A stretch of 64,000 nucleotides of DNA from Nautilus pompilius (Eukaryota; Mollusca; Cephalopoda; Nautilida; Nautilidae), in contig JACATO010000921.1 of the NCBI GenBank assembly GCA_018389105.1, positions 472,001 to 536,000 on the forward strand, read 5' to 3'. The notes under the pieces were generated by a model. That model saw only the letters and a program-made list of their open reading frames with translations, ran no database searches and was not told the DNA's origin. Position numbers and translations under genes: made by a program. This document shows positions 1 to 13,700 of this stretch, in pieces; position 1 is the first letter of the stretch; each line of letters starts with the position of its first letter.

Positions 1-328
1 CCTTACTCTGATGCCCAAGGGCTTTCACTAAGCCACTTGCTCATGATCTTTTTATTTTTTGGCTGTTTGCAACATCTATGATATTGAAAGCAATTACAGA
101 TGAAATTTCTGGATGTTACGCACAGGGATAGCAGTCTGAACTCCCTCTCACTTTTACCACTCTGAGCAAAATACTGGTGTAGACTGCTGTAATGTACTGT
201 TAAGGTCATTAGAACTTATGTCCACAGCTTTGAAGAAATGAAGGTAAAATGGAATAACAGATAGTTTTAAGAGGTTTGTTTTAGACATTGGTGAAATGTT
301 GGTGCAATGCACTTTCTTTCTGTTTCAG

Positions 329-3100
329 AATCAGATCTTATCAAGAAAGTATAGAGTACCTGAACGAGAAAATGCGCCAGCTGAAAGATGAGATCAGACG
401 TCTTAATGAAGTGTCAACAAACACAAGTTAGTTATTGCCACCCGGCTTCTGTTAACTCTTCCTCTACCAGTGGGAAGGCAGTTGAGCAAGCTTTCAAAGT
501 AAAAAGAAATTGCAATACAATTCAGTCTATTTGAAAGCACTTTCTTGCTTCTCTGCAAAGATGTGAATTTATCTAACTGAAGTGATAAATCAAAGTTAGT
601 TTAATACCAGTTGCTTTTTGTTTTTTCATTGTACGAGTTTATCAGGAATTCAATTGACAAAAGATTTTATTATAAAATTGTTTTAAATCGGATTTTGGAA
701 GTTAAGGTTAGTAGGAGGCAAGTATAATCAATGGAGATTAGTCAAGTAAAAATTTTATTTTAAGATTTATTCCCAGTATCTCAGATAATTTTTGTTGCTT
801 CGTTCCCGCCTACCTGTAACTGCGTGCAGAAACAACACAGGGTAACATTTTAGCTGCTTTTGTTGCAGTTTGCGAGATGAAAACTAACACAAGTGGGGAA
901 GTTCAGGCTCCAATCTACCAAGGAAAAAGTGGGATCATTGACAAATTCACAGTGTGCATGCTGGAGTCCAATAAGATGCACCTGGAGAAAAAGGTCTGCT
1001 GTCTGGAAAAGGAAATTGAGAAAGTAGAAACTGAAAAGTGTGTACTGCAAAAAAGGTATGAGAGTCAATGTTGTAAAGGTCGAGAATCCCTTATCAGAAA
1101 TATTTCTGGAGCATCTTCAGTGGAGATTCCAGGTTCCTAGGCAATGCTCTTGACATCTGCACATCGCTCACTGTAATTTTTGTGCTTTTTCTGTTGTTGT
1201 CGGTGTGAATACACTTTAAAAATGTTGAAAAGGCCTGCAAATGCCCCTACAGTACCAGTAGGCCTACCGTAGTGATAGCTTACCTTTCTGATGGTTAGAT
1301 GCACAAAATGTTTTCAAAATATTGCATAAGACTACCTGTAGGCTATATGTATCCCTATGCAGTTGTTGTAAATGAACTTGTGCCCAGTTTTCACTGCCCC
1401 TGTGGGTTAGCTACCAAATTGTCTATATTCTGGAAATCCGGATCAAGGGATTGTCAACTGGTAGCAATTTCTAGATGAGACGTTGCTGAATCAAAGCACA
1501 AATGAGTACTAAACAGAAGGCTAGTTCAGGCATTTCCCCTTTTCACCTGACTGACTGGCAGAAGAATCTGTGTCTTTTTATTTTTAACCCTATCACTGCA
1601 AAAAAACAAGTTAAACAAATTGTCCCAAAAGTCTGACTGGAGTGTTGATATTACTACTGGCCACAATGTCAAGCTTGTCAGTTTCATGGTTGTGTACATG
1701 TACCAATTGAGTCCTGATTCAATGTATTTAGACATCAGTGCACTGCAGAATTTCTCTCTCAGCAACAATGGCAAGCATGATTAATCTGCCAAGTTCAACC
1801 ACCATATAACAGAATTGGCAGTCTGAGCTTGACATTGCTACCTCTCTTGCTCTTAACTTCTGTGGAGATATTGCAGTATTGCCAGCCAAAGTTGTTTCTA
1901 GCTAGTCTGACAATGAGTCACTCAATTGCTTTAACCTGAAAGAGCCAGACATTCTAATCTGCAAATTGCTTTGGTTGCATGGTATCTGTAGAAATCTTTT
2001 AGCTGGTGCATGCACGTGCCTCAAGAACTGAAGTCCCAAACTCAGTTTTCTTTGGCACCTTTCACTTACTGTTGCGCAACTCCAACCAGCTGACATGTCT
2101 GTTCAGTTATGGTCCAGAATAGATCAGTTTTCTGTCATTTCCAAGAAGAGTCCTTCACCTGTAGCATCTAAGACATGTCAAACTAGGATGCAAAGTGCTA
2201 CATATGCTTACTCATTTGCATAGCAACTCGTCCAACATACTACTACCCTCAGCAGTTATCTAGCTGTAGTAGATTCAAAGCTATATAGTCATCTCCACAG
2301 TGAAGGCAGAAACTAGTTCCTCGCAGGTGGCTGTTTGCTCAACCATGAGTTTTTCTGGAAAATAGTTTGAATTGGTCCTTAGATTTGTTTGTAACAGCTA
2401 GCAGTTTGTTGACGCTTAATGAATTTCTGCAATACCTGGTTTGGTGAGCTTAACACTGAATCCTCTTGGCAGTAATGTAACCAGGTTTATACTTTGGCAA
2501 AGACTGGTTATTAATATGCCTGTAGCAATCTAAAAAAAAAAATTTAGAAGCATTGCATTAGGCAGTTTGAGGGAAAGGATTGTGATCCAAGTGAATCTGC
2601 CTTCCCTTTTTTTTAACCCAGCTCAGATCTCCTTTGAGAATCTGTGGGCAAAGAGGCCATTTGCCACCCTATTTTATTCTCAGTGCATCACATGAAATTA
2701 AGAAATCTCTTCCCCCACTTAGCTGTTATGTAGTAACCCCAGTAAAACTGATTAGCAGCAGTGGTGACATTCGAGAAAGAGTCTAATGATTAAGTCACGA
2801 CTGATCAAATGCACTGCCTGCTTTCCATTTTGAAATACATTCCTTAGTACCTGGCCCACTGAGAATTGAGGAAAGATTTTCATATCTGAAGTGTATCTAC
2901 TATATTTTCAGATTAAGAGTTTTTGAGGCAAATGAAGAAGTTGCAGAAAACAAAGAAAACATGACAGATACTTTTAAACCATTCAAAGGTAGGTGGCTAC
3001 CATCTGAGCAGTGCCATGAAAGTTCTAGTTTACATAGCATAGGGCTTTCTTAGCCGGTATTTTTTCTTCTTTTCCAGATGAAGCATGCAGAAATCAATAA
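329..3100 (+). CDS. Coiled-coil protein with CaaX-like C-terminus, 3' exons only
   Basis: These are the last four coding exons of a gene entering from the left: 329-426, 869-1055, 2912-2988 and 3078-3100 (stop TAA). All junctions have GT/AG ends and the frame is kept, giving about 127 residues. The protein is heptad-rich and charged (EYLNEKMRQLKDEIRRL; KKVCCLEKEIEKVETEK), so a long coiled coil is likely. It ends in a short polar tail with the last four residues CRNQ, which fits a CaaX prenylation box with Gln at X, the farnesyl type found in CENP-E, CENP-F and Spindly. That suggests a kinetochore or cell-cycle coiled-coil protein, but I see no diagnostic motif and cannot choose among them. 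If the donor at 1056 is not used, the frame stays open to a stop at 1140, giving a form without the CaaX box. An AATAAA overlaps the stop codon. The gene converges on PABPN1. Confidence 0.7.
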
Positions 3101-3101
3101 A
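3096..3101 (+). promoter_or_regulatory. Polyadenylation signal of the coiled-coil gene
   Basis: AATAAA overlaps the TAA stop codon. Another AATAAA lies about 120 bases downstream, near 3220, and is the more plausible working signal because the first would leave almost no 3' UTR. Confidence 0.4.
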
Positions 3102-4680
3102 AAGAGTGATATTTATTTAAAACTGAAGTTGACATGCAGGTCTTACCTCAATATTGTATTAAAATTTCACTATCCCTTCTGATTACAAATAATGGAAGGT
3201 TGAATTTTTTCACTTTTGTAAATAAAATTCTCATTATTAAAATCATTTATAATACTTCATTACCCTCTATCTGGCATCTTTTTGTATACAAAACACTACA
3301 AAATTTTGAAATTTTTTTTATTATTCACATTTTTCTCTCCAAACTTGAATATTTTGATGCTAGCCAGTGATCTGGTACCTGAAAAAGAACTACATGTGCC
3401 TTATTAGTTGTAACTTATTCTGAGGGGCTGTTTTATTACATGCTAAGGGAGGCATCTGTATGGATCAGGACTAGCAGTAATCTACTTTTTCTCCACCCAA
3501 CCCTAACAGGTAGTTGCTAAAATTAGAGAAATTTAACTATGGGGCTATAGTAATAAGATTCATCAACACAAAAGATGTTAATAGAGTACTTTGCCAATGG
3601 AGAGAATGTTACAATATCTGTTGGCTCCTACAAACTACCACCCTAATTTCCCCTCACCTTTTTACATCATACTTTTAAAAGATTCAAATTATTTTTGACT
3701 AAGCAATCAGGGTGGCAGGTGTTACCTTGAAAATTGCTTGTTCTATTTAAGTGATATGGGTAGAGAATGTAAAAAATTCAATTCATGAACAGATTGGGGG
3801 TAGTTCTATTCTAGTCTGATGATGGAAAGACTTCTGTAAAAGGCTAAGGTTTCACTGAAGAGTACGTCAGCTAGCTGCATACATACACTAACCTTACTAG
3901 ACATTGAAATATGTATGTACACATGGGAGCAGCAAGAAAGATACTACAATATCTGGACAAAATTACAATTAAAAAAAAGAAATGAAAGTTGTGGTTTCTT
4001 CAGCCAGCCCTCCTTCCATAGTCTACACAAATGGTTGGATATCAAAAAAGGTGGCCTGATAACTGAAATGCAGTAGAGGGGGAAGTCAGTTTTTACCCAA
4101 ATCCACGGCCAAGACCTCAGTAGGGAGAGTACCAAATGGAACGCCTGAATCGACTGAAATGACAAAATAGATAAATTAACTGGTTTCTTCTCCAACAATC
4201 AAGGTTTTTAAGTTACTGAAAATGTTTACTCCCCACCACCTTAGGAATGTTGATGAAAAACTATCTTTCATTGTAAATCTTGCTTCACTGTCAGTATTTT
4301 TAAAAAGGAGGCAGCATAAATAGGACTTTTCAATGAGCAGTGACACCCTCAGTAAAATTACCACCCTACCAATCTTCATGGCTACTTTCAGATAAGTACA
4401 CATTCACAAGTACCGGGAGGAGAGGACAGGATCAGCACAAACAGAAATACAAACAAACACAGATGGTTATCTCCCTCTGGCACAAAAGGTTAGATACAAT
4501 TCATAAAAACAACCTTCCAGCTACATTAAAGCCCATATGGGGAACAAAATACTGAGTCAACAAACTTCTTTTTTTATATATAAAAAGTTGACAAATGTGC
4601 AAAGTTGCCTCAAATGTCAAATTATCATATTGTGAACGAAATGAGAGGACAGAAAAACAGCTCTGTATTAGAGAAGGCAG
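3101..4680. other. Convergent intergenic stretch
   Basis: AT-rich DNA between the stop codons of the coiled-coil gene (+) and PABPN1 (-). It must hold both 3' UTRs. TTTATT on the plus strand, which reads AATAAA for PABPN1, occurs near 3113 and 3318, so the PABPN1 3' UTR may run almost to the neighbouring gene. I see no other gene here. Confidence 0.5.
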
Positions 4681-4726
4681 TCACTCCCGCTCATCCAAAA
4701 TCTGATATTTCGATACCAGAGTCAAC
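4681..4726 (-). CDS. PABPN1: Putative last coding exon of PABPN1
   Basis: A strong acceptor (pyrimidine run TCTTTCTTTTC, then TTTATTTTCAG) precedes a short frame that fits the phase left by exon 6. It adds 14 residues after Arg215 and ends in TGA. The product does not resemble known PABPN1 C-termini. Another terminal exon, or the retained-intron form that stops at 8828, may be the main product. Confidence 0.5.
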
Positions 4727-7700
4727 CTGAAAATAAACAAGTGAAAAGAAAGAAAGAGCCTAACCTCCTCGCCCCTTTCCACCCTCCAACCACATAGGGG
4801 CCCCTACGCGGACTTTGGTGGGAACAGTCTAGGCAAAAGGCTCCGTCCTCGCCCTATAAACGCAAGAAGGCCGAAGAGCAAAAACTTATTTATTCTAAGC
4901 GCGCACGCATACACACTTATGCAAAAAAACGAAAATATTTAAATACTTACAATAAGAGCATTAAGAATTTTAAAATAATAAAAATTTACTCAGTTTTGTT
5001 CACTCAATGAAAGCTAACAATCCTAAATCAACAGCTACAGCTAAATTCACACTACTATTGCTGCTTAGCATTACAATTTATAACAGACATGGATTGCATT
5101 CTTTCATTTGGAAATTCAGTCCAAGAATACGAGAAATATTTTAAAAGAGTTAGAAATAAAATTAGTACACAAAAATAAAGTTTAATTTAATAACAAAAGA
5201 CTATCATTGAAAGGCATGGTCTGAGCGTTAGTACATACCTGGATTACTTTATGAAAGGACTAGCATGAAAGATTGTAATTTATAAATGGAATATTAACTT
5301 CCTGAAAACTGAGAAAAAGCCACATGTTAAGAATCCCAGTAGAGAATTTACTATTAACCTGCTTTTGCACAATACTGTCAACAGAAAGCATACATTAGCC
5401 AATATTTGAGAAGTGTTTAGCCATTATTAAAATTCAATATATTTGATACAAACTAAATCAATTTAAGTGAAAATTAGGGGTTTTCATGGGTAAAACATGT
5501 GAATTATTCACAGCACACTATTTCTGCAAGGCTACAATTACTCAACCACCATCTAACAATTTTCATGGACATAACATGTTTATTGCAACAAGTTATTTTT
5601 ATCTGGAAATTTTAGTTTTATGTTAACTGTATGGCATTTCTAAATAATATCAAAAGACTTAAAGCCCCCCAAAACATTAAAAGTTATTTCTTAAATGTTT
5701 TGCTGATCATTTGCATATTAAGCTTTTTATTTTAAATAGTTAGAGATTGCAAGGCAATGTGCCAATAAGATCTATACCTCACTAATTGGAAAAACATCCT
5801 ACATAAAAACTAGTTTTCACAATGACATCAAAATTGAAAATTTCCTTGCACAAAGGGGTGGGTGGTCTAGACAATCTTTGGCATGCAAGCATCATTCTAG
5901 TTAATATTTCCTATCATTCAGTACAACTTCACTGTCAAGAGGCAAGCGAGCGAGCACACTAACTGTATGGCAGCCACAACAATAATATAAACTTAATTTA
6001 ACAGATCTCTAAAAGGAAAACTGGGGTCAGCAACCCCCCACCCCTTGGAGGTGAGTACACTGGAATTCACTTTAAGCTTTCAAGTGAAAATGAAATTCAA
6101 CAGAACATTCCATCAAAAGTATAAAGTCAGCATTATTCTGCACAACTAGGATTACTAATGGCCAGTTTAGAGTAATATCTAAACCAGTTTCCAGGTCTCT
6201 CTCTCTCTCGAGAGAGAGAGATAGCTTATTTGGCTGGGAAATGAAGACTTTAACCAGCTGATTTTAAGGAAAAAAACAGAACTGAAGAAACCAAAATTCA
6301 ATTGTTTCACATCCTCAATGTTTAATATATTAATGTAGAACTATGTACTAATGATGCAGGAAGGCAGTTATTTCATGTCCAAAGCTTGGGTGAGGTAAAG
6401 GAATCCTAAACAGAGCAAATGCTCTTATTCTTCCAATCTTTACAAAGACTAAGGAAACCCTTGATCATGGAATCATTTATAGAAAGGCAATTTAATTTTT
6501 AGAAAAATACTTCCACCAAGCAGAGAAACTAATTCTAAGCTAAGTGACCTCATTCATTTCAACACTAAACAATGTTTTTGTTTTAACCAACCACCAATTT
6601 TCTTTAAAAAAGTTTAAGTTTAAGATATACTATCAGGAAGAACAGCAGAAATACTATGCAAAAATAAAATAAAAATCTTCAAAATGCAAGTTGATAAAGT
6701 CAAACTGCCATTGTGAAGATTTCAAAACTAAAATAGCCCAAATTAAGTAGTTACAAGCAGATGGCTTTAGCCCCCTAGAAAGTGACCATTACCAATATTT
6801 GTAAACTAATTAGTGCCTTTACTATTAACTACACTTTAACAAAGTCAAGGAATTCTACAATTCTTTTCCTTTTATATTATATTTGATAATCTAATGATTC
6901 TCAATTGGCAATTACCCCTAGATGCTTTTCTGAAACCACATTTCACAATTCCATCTCATGAAAATTCTATAGCATTAAATTCCATCCACTTATCTATCAG
7001 GTTGTTACATAAGTTGTTAGTTTTATATGTTAATTTGGGGTTCTTTTTTTTTTTGCATGCTTGTGAAGGTGTCTAAGTTATGTATTGTTTTGTAGTGGGT
7101 GGGGTGCTTTGGCATATATTATACAAAACCTACCTTTTTAAAATCATGGAAAGGATATGTTTTTGGGGATCTGAGTGAAGTATGGATAGAAAGGATTTTA
7201 GTGCCATTTTGTTTCAACAGTTCAAACCAGGCAACTCGTAACATTAAGTAGGATGGAGCGAGGACATGGCAAATGAGCGCACAGTACAATCAAAAGATGT
7301 AAGCCTTGAAGATAAGGAACGTAGCAGACATCCTTCCACCTGTGATGACAACAATCAGGAAGACGATCCAAGAAATTGCTGGAGAGCTTGAAGCAAGCAA
7401 TGCAACTGTTTCACAGCAACTTGACGCAATCTACAAGAGCTCAACAAGCAGGTGCCTCATGAGTTGAACAAAATTGTCAATTGGAGATCTGCTCTTTGCT
7501 TGTCATAAGGAACAAAAACATTTCTTGGCTGAATCAATACGTGATATGAAAAATGGATGCTTTACGACAATTACAAACGGTCAGCACAGTGGTTCAACAG
7601 AGACAAGGCACCTAACCACATTCCAAAACCCAGCCTCCACCCCAAAAAGGTCATGGCCAGTCTGGTGTCATCCACTAACTTCTTGCAACCTGACAAAACA

Positions 7701-10700
7701 ATCACAGCTGAAAGATACTGTTGTGAATTAAACGTTTATCAGAAGCTCTCCCAATGACAGCCAGCACTGGTGAATTGAAGAGGTCCAATCCCACTCCACG
7801 ACAATGCTTGCCAGCATGTTGCAAAAGTGACTCTTCAAAAACTGATGCTTGGACACTAAGTTCTCTCACCCAGCCAATTCACCAGACCTTTCTCCCACCT
7901 TCTAAAATCAAAAACTTCCTCCATACCTTCAGCATCTGAAACTGCCTTCCAACAGTTTTTTAGACTCCAGAAATCATTTTTTTTTTTCAAAATGGTATAA
8001 ATGTGCTTGTAACTAGTTAGTAGTAATGTATTTATGGTAATGGAACTTAGATTAATCAAATTTCACTTTCAGCAATGATATGAAGTAAAGTATCATTTGT
8101 TGCAGGAAAAAAAAAAAAAAAAACTTCTGTAACAACCTAGTATTATTATTATTCAAGTTTACCTGAAAGGTATTCCTATTTTCATTCTTCACATTAGTAA
8201 GTAGTTTAGTATCATCTGCCAACTTTTGAAGACCTACATGTACTACAGTAATTTCAGCATGCTAAACTTCAAAAGAAAACCATATACTACTTTCCTAACT
8301 AATTACTATTTTTGTATAGATTTTTCATACAAATCATTCAAGCATTAGTAGACACTGAAATATTAAGTGGAACATTTCAAAAATTTATTTCAAATTTGTG
8401 GTTTCCAGATTAAGATGAAGCAAGAATCAATAAGTTGTCTCTATCATAAAATAAAGAGACTGCCAAAATATCTTTAGCTACTTCATTCAAGCATCTTGAC
8501 TTTCAGTAGCTAGGCCACCAAGGGGAGATAACCTCCTAATGATTGTTGAACCTTTACATTAATCAAAGGGGTGGACTGTGGTGGAACTGATACTAGTAAT
8601 TTGTAGCCAACAATGTTGTCTAAACTCCATTAATAAACAGCAAGGCCAAGAAATGTAAGAGGATGTCATTTATGTCACCAGGTCAGTTATCACTGTTTAT
8701 TATCAACATTTCAGTTTCCCCTTTTAAAGGATTGTCATTAGAAAAACCCTCAGAGTAGTAAGCTGTTTCTCACCAGATGTTTCATATTAAAACATTACAA
8801 GGGGATAACGAATTTTTAAACTTCCACCTACCTGTATCTTGGCCGAGGTCTGGGCGTGTATGGATAGTATGGATTGTTGCGTTGATAGGATGCTCTTCTA
8901 AATCTTCCTTTGGGAGGACGATTTGTTGTGCTAATCCCTGGCCTATTCGTCCTCTTGGACATTACCTTTACCAATGAGGAAGAGGGCAAAAAGAACAAAG
9001 ATCAATAAGAAACTTCACCACAAGCTGTTGTGGCTGGTGCTCAACTCCACAACATTCTAGATGCAACCATATGCATGTAAGTTAGCATCAGTAGATACCT
9101 GGTGTTATAACTGGGCATGTAGATTGCTAAAATAAAATAAAAACAAAACTACAGATTATCTGATCAATTTAAACTTTCCAAAGGGAGGGGGGGTTTACTC
9201 ACTTGAAATACCTTCCCTTCTCTAAGGTGGCCTATTGAAAATTTCTCTTCAACTACACTTTAACACTAGCAGAATATTCAGTTACATCAATGCAGCTTAA
9301 TTTTTTTTCCCCACAAAAAAGTCACTTAGGTAGCTGAATGTTAAGAAAATTTTAGTTTAAGAGAACATTAAAACTAGGTTGAATATAAAAAATTCTAGAG
9401 CTTTATGTAGCAATTTACTCTTTGCTCAGTGAATTTAAAATTAGGCTAGACATGCAATTATTTTTCCAAAGAAAGTCTCTCATCTCTAACAAACTACAAA
9501 TCTTCCAAGGCTAGAAAAACTAAAGCATGTGAAACTTTAGTTATAAACTTTGTCATCAGTGAAAATATTTCTCAAGTGTTGGATTCTGTTTAATTTAATC
9601 AGTTTGCAAAATGAATAAGATATAAACTTCTTTAAAAAGAATTTTTTTGATTCATGTTCACTCACCACAATCATTTAATTTTTATTTTTAGTTTGTAGTG
9701 GATATTACATTTTAAATACATATGTAACTACAATTCCAGTAGATGTCAAATGTGGACATAATCTAGAGCAGAGATAGCCGAGCGCAGCAAGATGGCTTCA
9801 TTTTTCTACAAGCTCATCTTAAATATTACACACACACAAACAGTTGAGAATGCCAAATAAAGCAAAAATCTTCAGGAACGTTGTGGCTATGACCACAGGC
9901 ACTGAGATATTTAAAATTAGAATGCTTGAACTTGAGGATTCATTATTTTCAGCTATTAATAATGTAATTTGGTTGAGTAACCAATTTTAATACAATAAAC
10001 TATCTAAAATTAGGCATTGTATTTCAAAAGTATGAAATAAACTACATAGCCATGTAAAGCCATAAACTTTGGCCATCAAATCTCCATTGCAATGGTCCTG
10101 CTGGCTGTACCAGTTCAGATGCTAGTTTCCTCCTATCTCCAATGAAGAGCACTAAGTCGCAGCAATTCGACTCAGCATGCATTGTCCCCTTTCCCCTGTC
10201 TGGCTAGTGTTTTGGTCCGGTTAAATCAAGGAGCCCTTTGAAACTAGCATCTTTTTGCACTCTTAGCCACACAACCCTTACAGTGGAATGATTTGTCCTT
10301 ACAAAGTTTTACAGGCAAGATGTCCTTGCTCCTCAGAGGTCATCACCTGAAAAGTTACAAATGCTGCTGAGCTGAAACGAGAAACCTTTTTTTTTCCCCT
10401 CAGATACCAACAAACCTGCTCCCTAAAAATTTACTAGATGTACACCACTACTGCGCAGAATTTCAGAAGGTTCAGCTTAGTGTTACCATACTTCAGCAAA
10501 CTGAAGCACAAAAAAAAAAAAAAAAAAAATTGGCTACCCACTTCATCCCAGCCAAAGCCATGAGACAGTATAAATTTAGTAACATGAATATAGAAGTAAA
10601 TAGCCAGGGTATGATGTTAGTCAATAGTCATTTCAGTTGTACGCAGACATTGTGTATAAAATTAAAAAAAAAACCAGACAAGTTAAATCAATAAAATGTT

Positions 10701-13700
10701 TACTTTTGAGTAAACAGACTAAGGTAGCAGAATTATTGCTGTTTTCCTTAATTTCTAAGAATTCAAATCTTGTAATCTAGTATATAAAAAAAAGTTTCCA
10801 CTATGAATTTGTAGAAGTTACAAAAAAATTCAGCATATTTTCCAACTGTTACCAGATGTACATTCTTATCTGACTTGGTACACTAACCACGTTCTTACTA
10901 ACCAGTGCAGACATTAGACTAAGATCACACCCTGAATGCAGTGCATATACAAACACAATCTGATGATACATAGAGCATGGACGTGTGTACTACAGTCTAA
11001 TGAAACATCTGTTGAACTTATACAATGGCGCCCCCAAAATTCAACATTTTACAGTTCCACTAATACTAGAATTCCATTTTAAAATTTAAGGCATTAACCT
11101 AGCAAGCTCACATCCTAAAACATGCACAATGCTTTATGTATCACCACACAGTCATTGGAAACTTTTTAAAAGATTAAAAATATTAACACAACAATCCTTT
11201 ACTGGTACCTTATTGCACACATTTTAAATATTTACCAAAACTATTTTTCTTTTTGTTTTAACTGATTTTTAATTTTTTCTTTTTCTTTTTATAATCTATT
11301 TTTCTCATATCTATTTTTTATTTTTTTCCATTTTTTGTACACTTTTTTAAACCTTTTCTTTTCAACTTTTATTTTTTGTCATCGTTTTTTGTTTTTTTTT
11401 TTTCAGTCTTGTGCATATTTTCTTTTTTTTTTCCTTCTTCTTTTCTTTAAAAATTCTTTTCTTCACCACACATGTACACACCCCAAACACTTATGGAGAG
11501 AAAAAGAGAAAATCAAATTAGGGTGACTTGCCTCAATCAGTTCCAAGCTGGCGTGCCGTGCCGGTCAGAGACTGAAGAACGCACCTTAATGCCGTGGTAA
11601 CGCCGTTCGTTAGAACAGGGAAGAGGGAGGAGGAGGCTGGCGTGTGTAAATCAGGATGCCACACAGCTCCACTTATGATGAAGAGAAACGGTCAAAATGA
11701 TTAAGCAATTAAAAGCCTAGCTACCAATTTCTGCATCGTAAACAAACTGCCAAGTTGGGTGGCAACCATTTTCTTTTTCCTTTTTTTTTATTAAACTTCT
11801 ATTAATTCCACCCACCCTCCCCCACTTGTAAATTTCTCTTCATAGAATAGTTGCCATACTATATTTTTTTTTTTAATTTTAAGAGACCTCCACATCTTAT
11901 TTCCACATCAGAAAAAAGCCATGGTCCATCAAACAGCACAAATGTGATAATCCACTGGCAATGCCACTGCTGAAGTGTTTCCAAAACTGTTCTTTTTTTT
12001 CTTCTTTTTTCTTTTTTTTTAAAAAAAATAATTGGTTCAGTCATTATCTGCCTCCTCATCCTTTCAGAAACTAACCCTACATTCCAAAATGCATCTTAGA
12101 ACTTTGCAGTATCTCTGCAAAAACAATGGACATTCTTATATCCAAGAGCTAGATAACAAGTCTCTCTAACTACTGCATATGTCAAAGACCTGATTATACA
12201 ATACTTAAAACTGGTTCTCCCACTATATTCCTAAAATGGAATAAATTTCTTTAGATGTAAAGTTATGGGTTTTTTTTTTTCAATTTTTAAAAGATATTAG
12301 GGACGTTCAAATGAAAATTGGTTAAAACAGCACTGGCAAGATAGTTTAAATGAAACTGCCAGATACTTTCTAGTAATGCATATTTCTTCCTATAAAAACC
12401 ACCACTAGTTCCTCTAATCAGCATGAAATTTTATATCTATTTTATAGTTAACTGCAAAAGTTTTGTACCTATCCACTTATTAAATCTGTTTTAGAGGTTA
12501 CATAGAAGTATTTACAGCAATTAGGTACAGATTTTTGTTAAGACCAAAAAACTAATATGATTGATGTTGCAAAGGTTCTTACATTAAGACCTTTTGGGCT
12601 ATTCTTAGTAGTTTCAAATTAATCATAACCGCTACATATTTTGACTAAAGTGAAGCCTTTGCTTAATCACTCCAATACCATTTAATTCTCCATTACCTTC
12701 AAGCTGATATTGCTTGCTATTTCTTACATCCAACTGATCCACAATTGCTGAAACAAGTTTTTTCTGCTTCATTAATTTTAGTTTTCCATAGTTGATGGTT
12801 CATACTGAGCAAAACCAATCTGCCAATCAAAGAAAGCTAGCCAAGAAGGTTAGTGGATTTGTCATGCATGGATACGATTATTAAATAATTCCTAGAAAGT
12901 TTGTCAAATGTAGAAATTTTATAATACTGCAGTTTCTCTTTCTAAGGTTAATAAAAAATTTTAAGTATTCAGTGTTTCTACACAATCCCTCTCCAGTTTC
13001 CCTGGAGATGACTATTCACTCTTTCAGCAAGATCTGAATCAAAGCCATTCCACTGACTTAGTAGGGCAAGAAGTTTGTTCGAACCAACAGAACAAGTAAC
13101 CAAATTTAATTTTGTAACTACTCATTTACTATTGATTTTTTTTAAAGTTAAAATATGCCACCCCACCACAATTTTTTACAACAATACTTAAAACCAATCA
13201 GAAAACTACCAATACTACTGCAAAATTAGATCTGCTGAGATGCATTTTTTCAAAAGAAAAAAAAAAATCACACCAACAAAAGCACTCCCAACCCCACAAG
13301 TCAGTGTAGTGTTTACACAGATGAGTAGTGAAAGAATCAGAAATTCACTAAGTTTAGGAAAGAGACCGACTTTTGTTGTTTTATAAAATTTAAGTATAAC
13401 AATTAGTTGCTGTTGTGCTGACCTTACAAAACCCTCATTAACTCCAGTTTTTAGACTGAATAGTTTTAACCGACTCCTGAATTTTGTTTTACTTACCTTT
13501 ATTTGTCTGCCTCTAAACAGAGAGTCATCCAAGGCCATTGCTGTTCCAACAGAATCCTTGTCAGCAAACTCAACATAAGCAAATCTGTAAATAAAGAAAA
13601 CAAATTTTTTTTATCTGGTAGAAACTGAATGAATGATGCAACATAACTAGCTCTTCCACAGTAACATATGTATTGGTCAGAAAACACTGATCTCCAGCCA

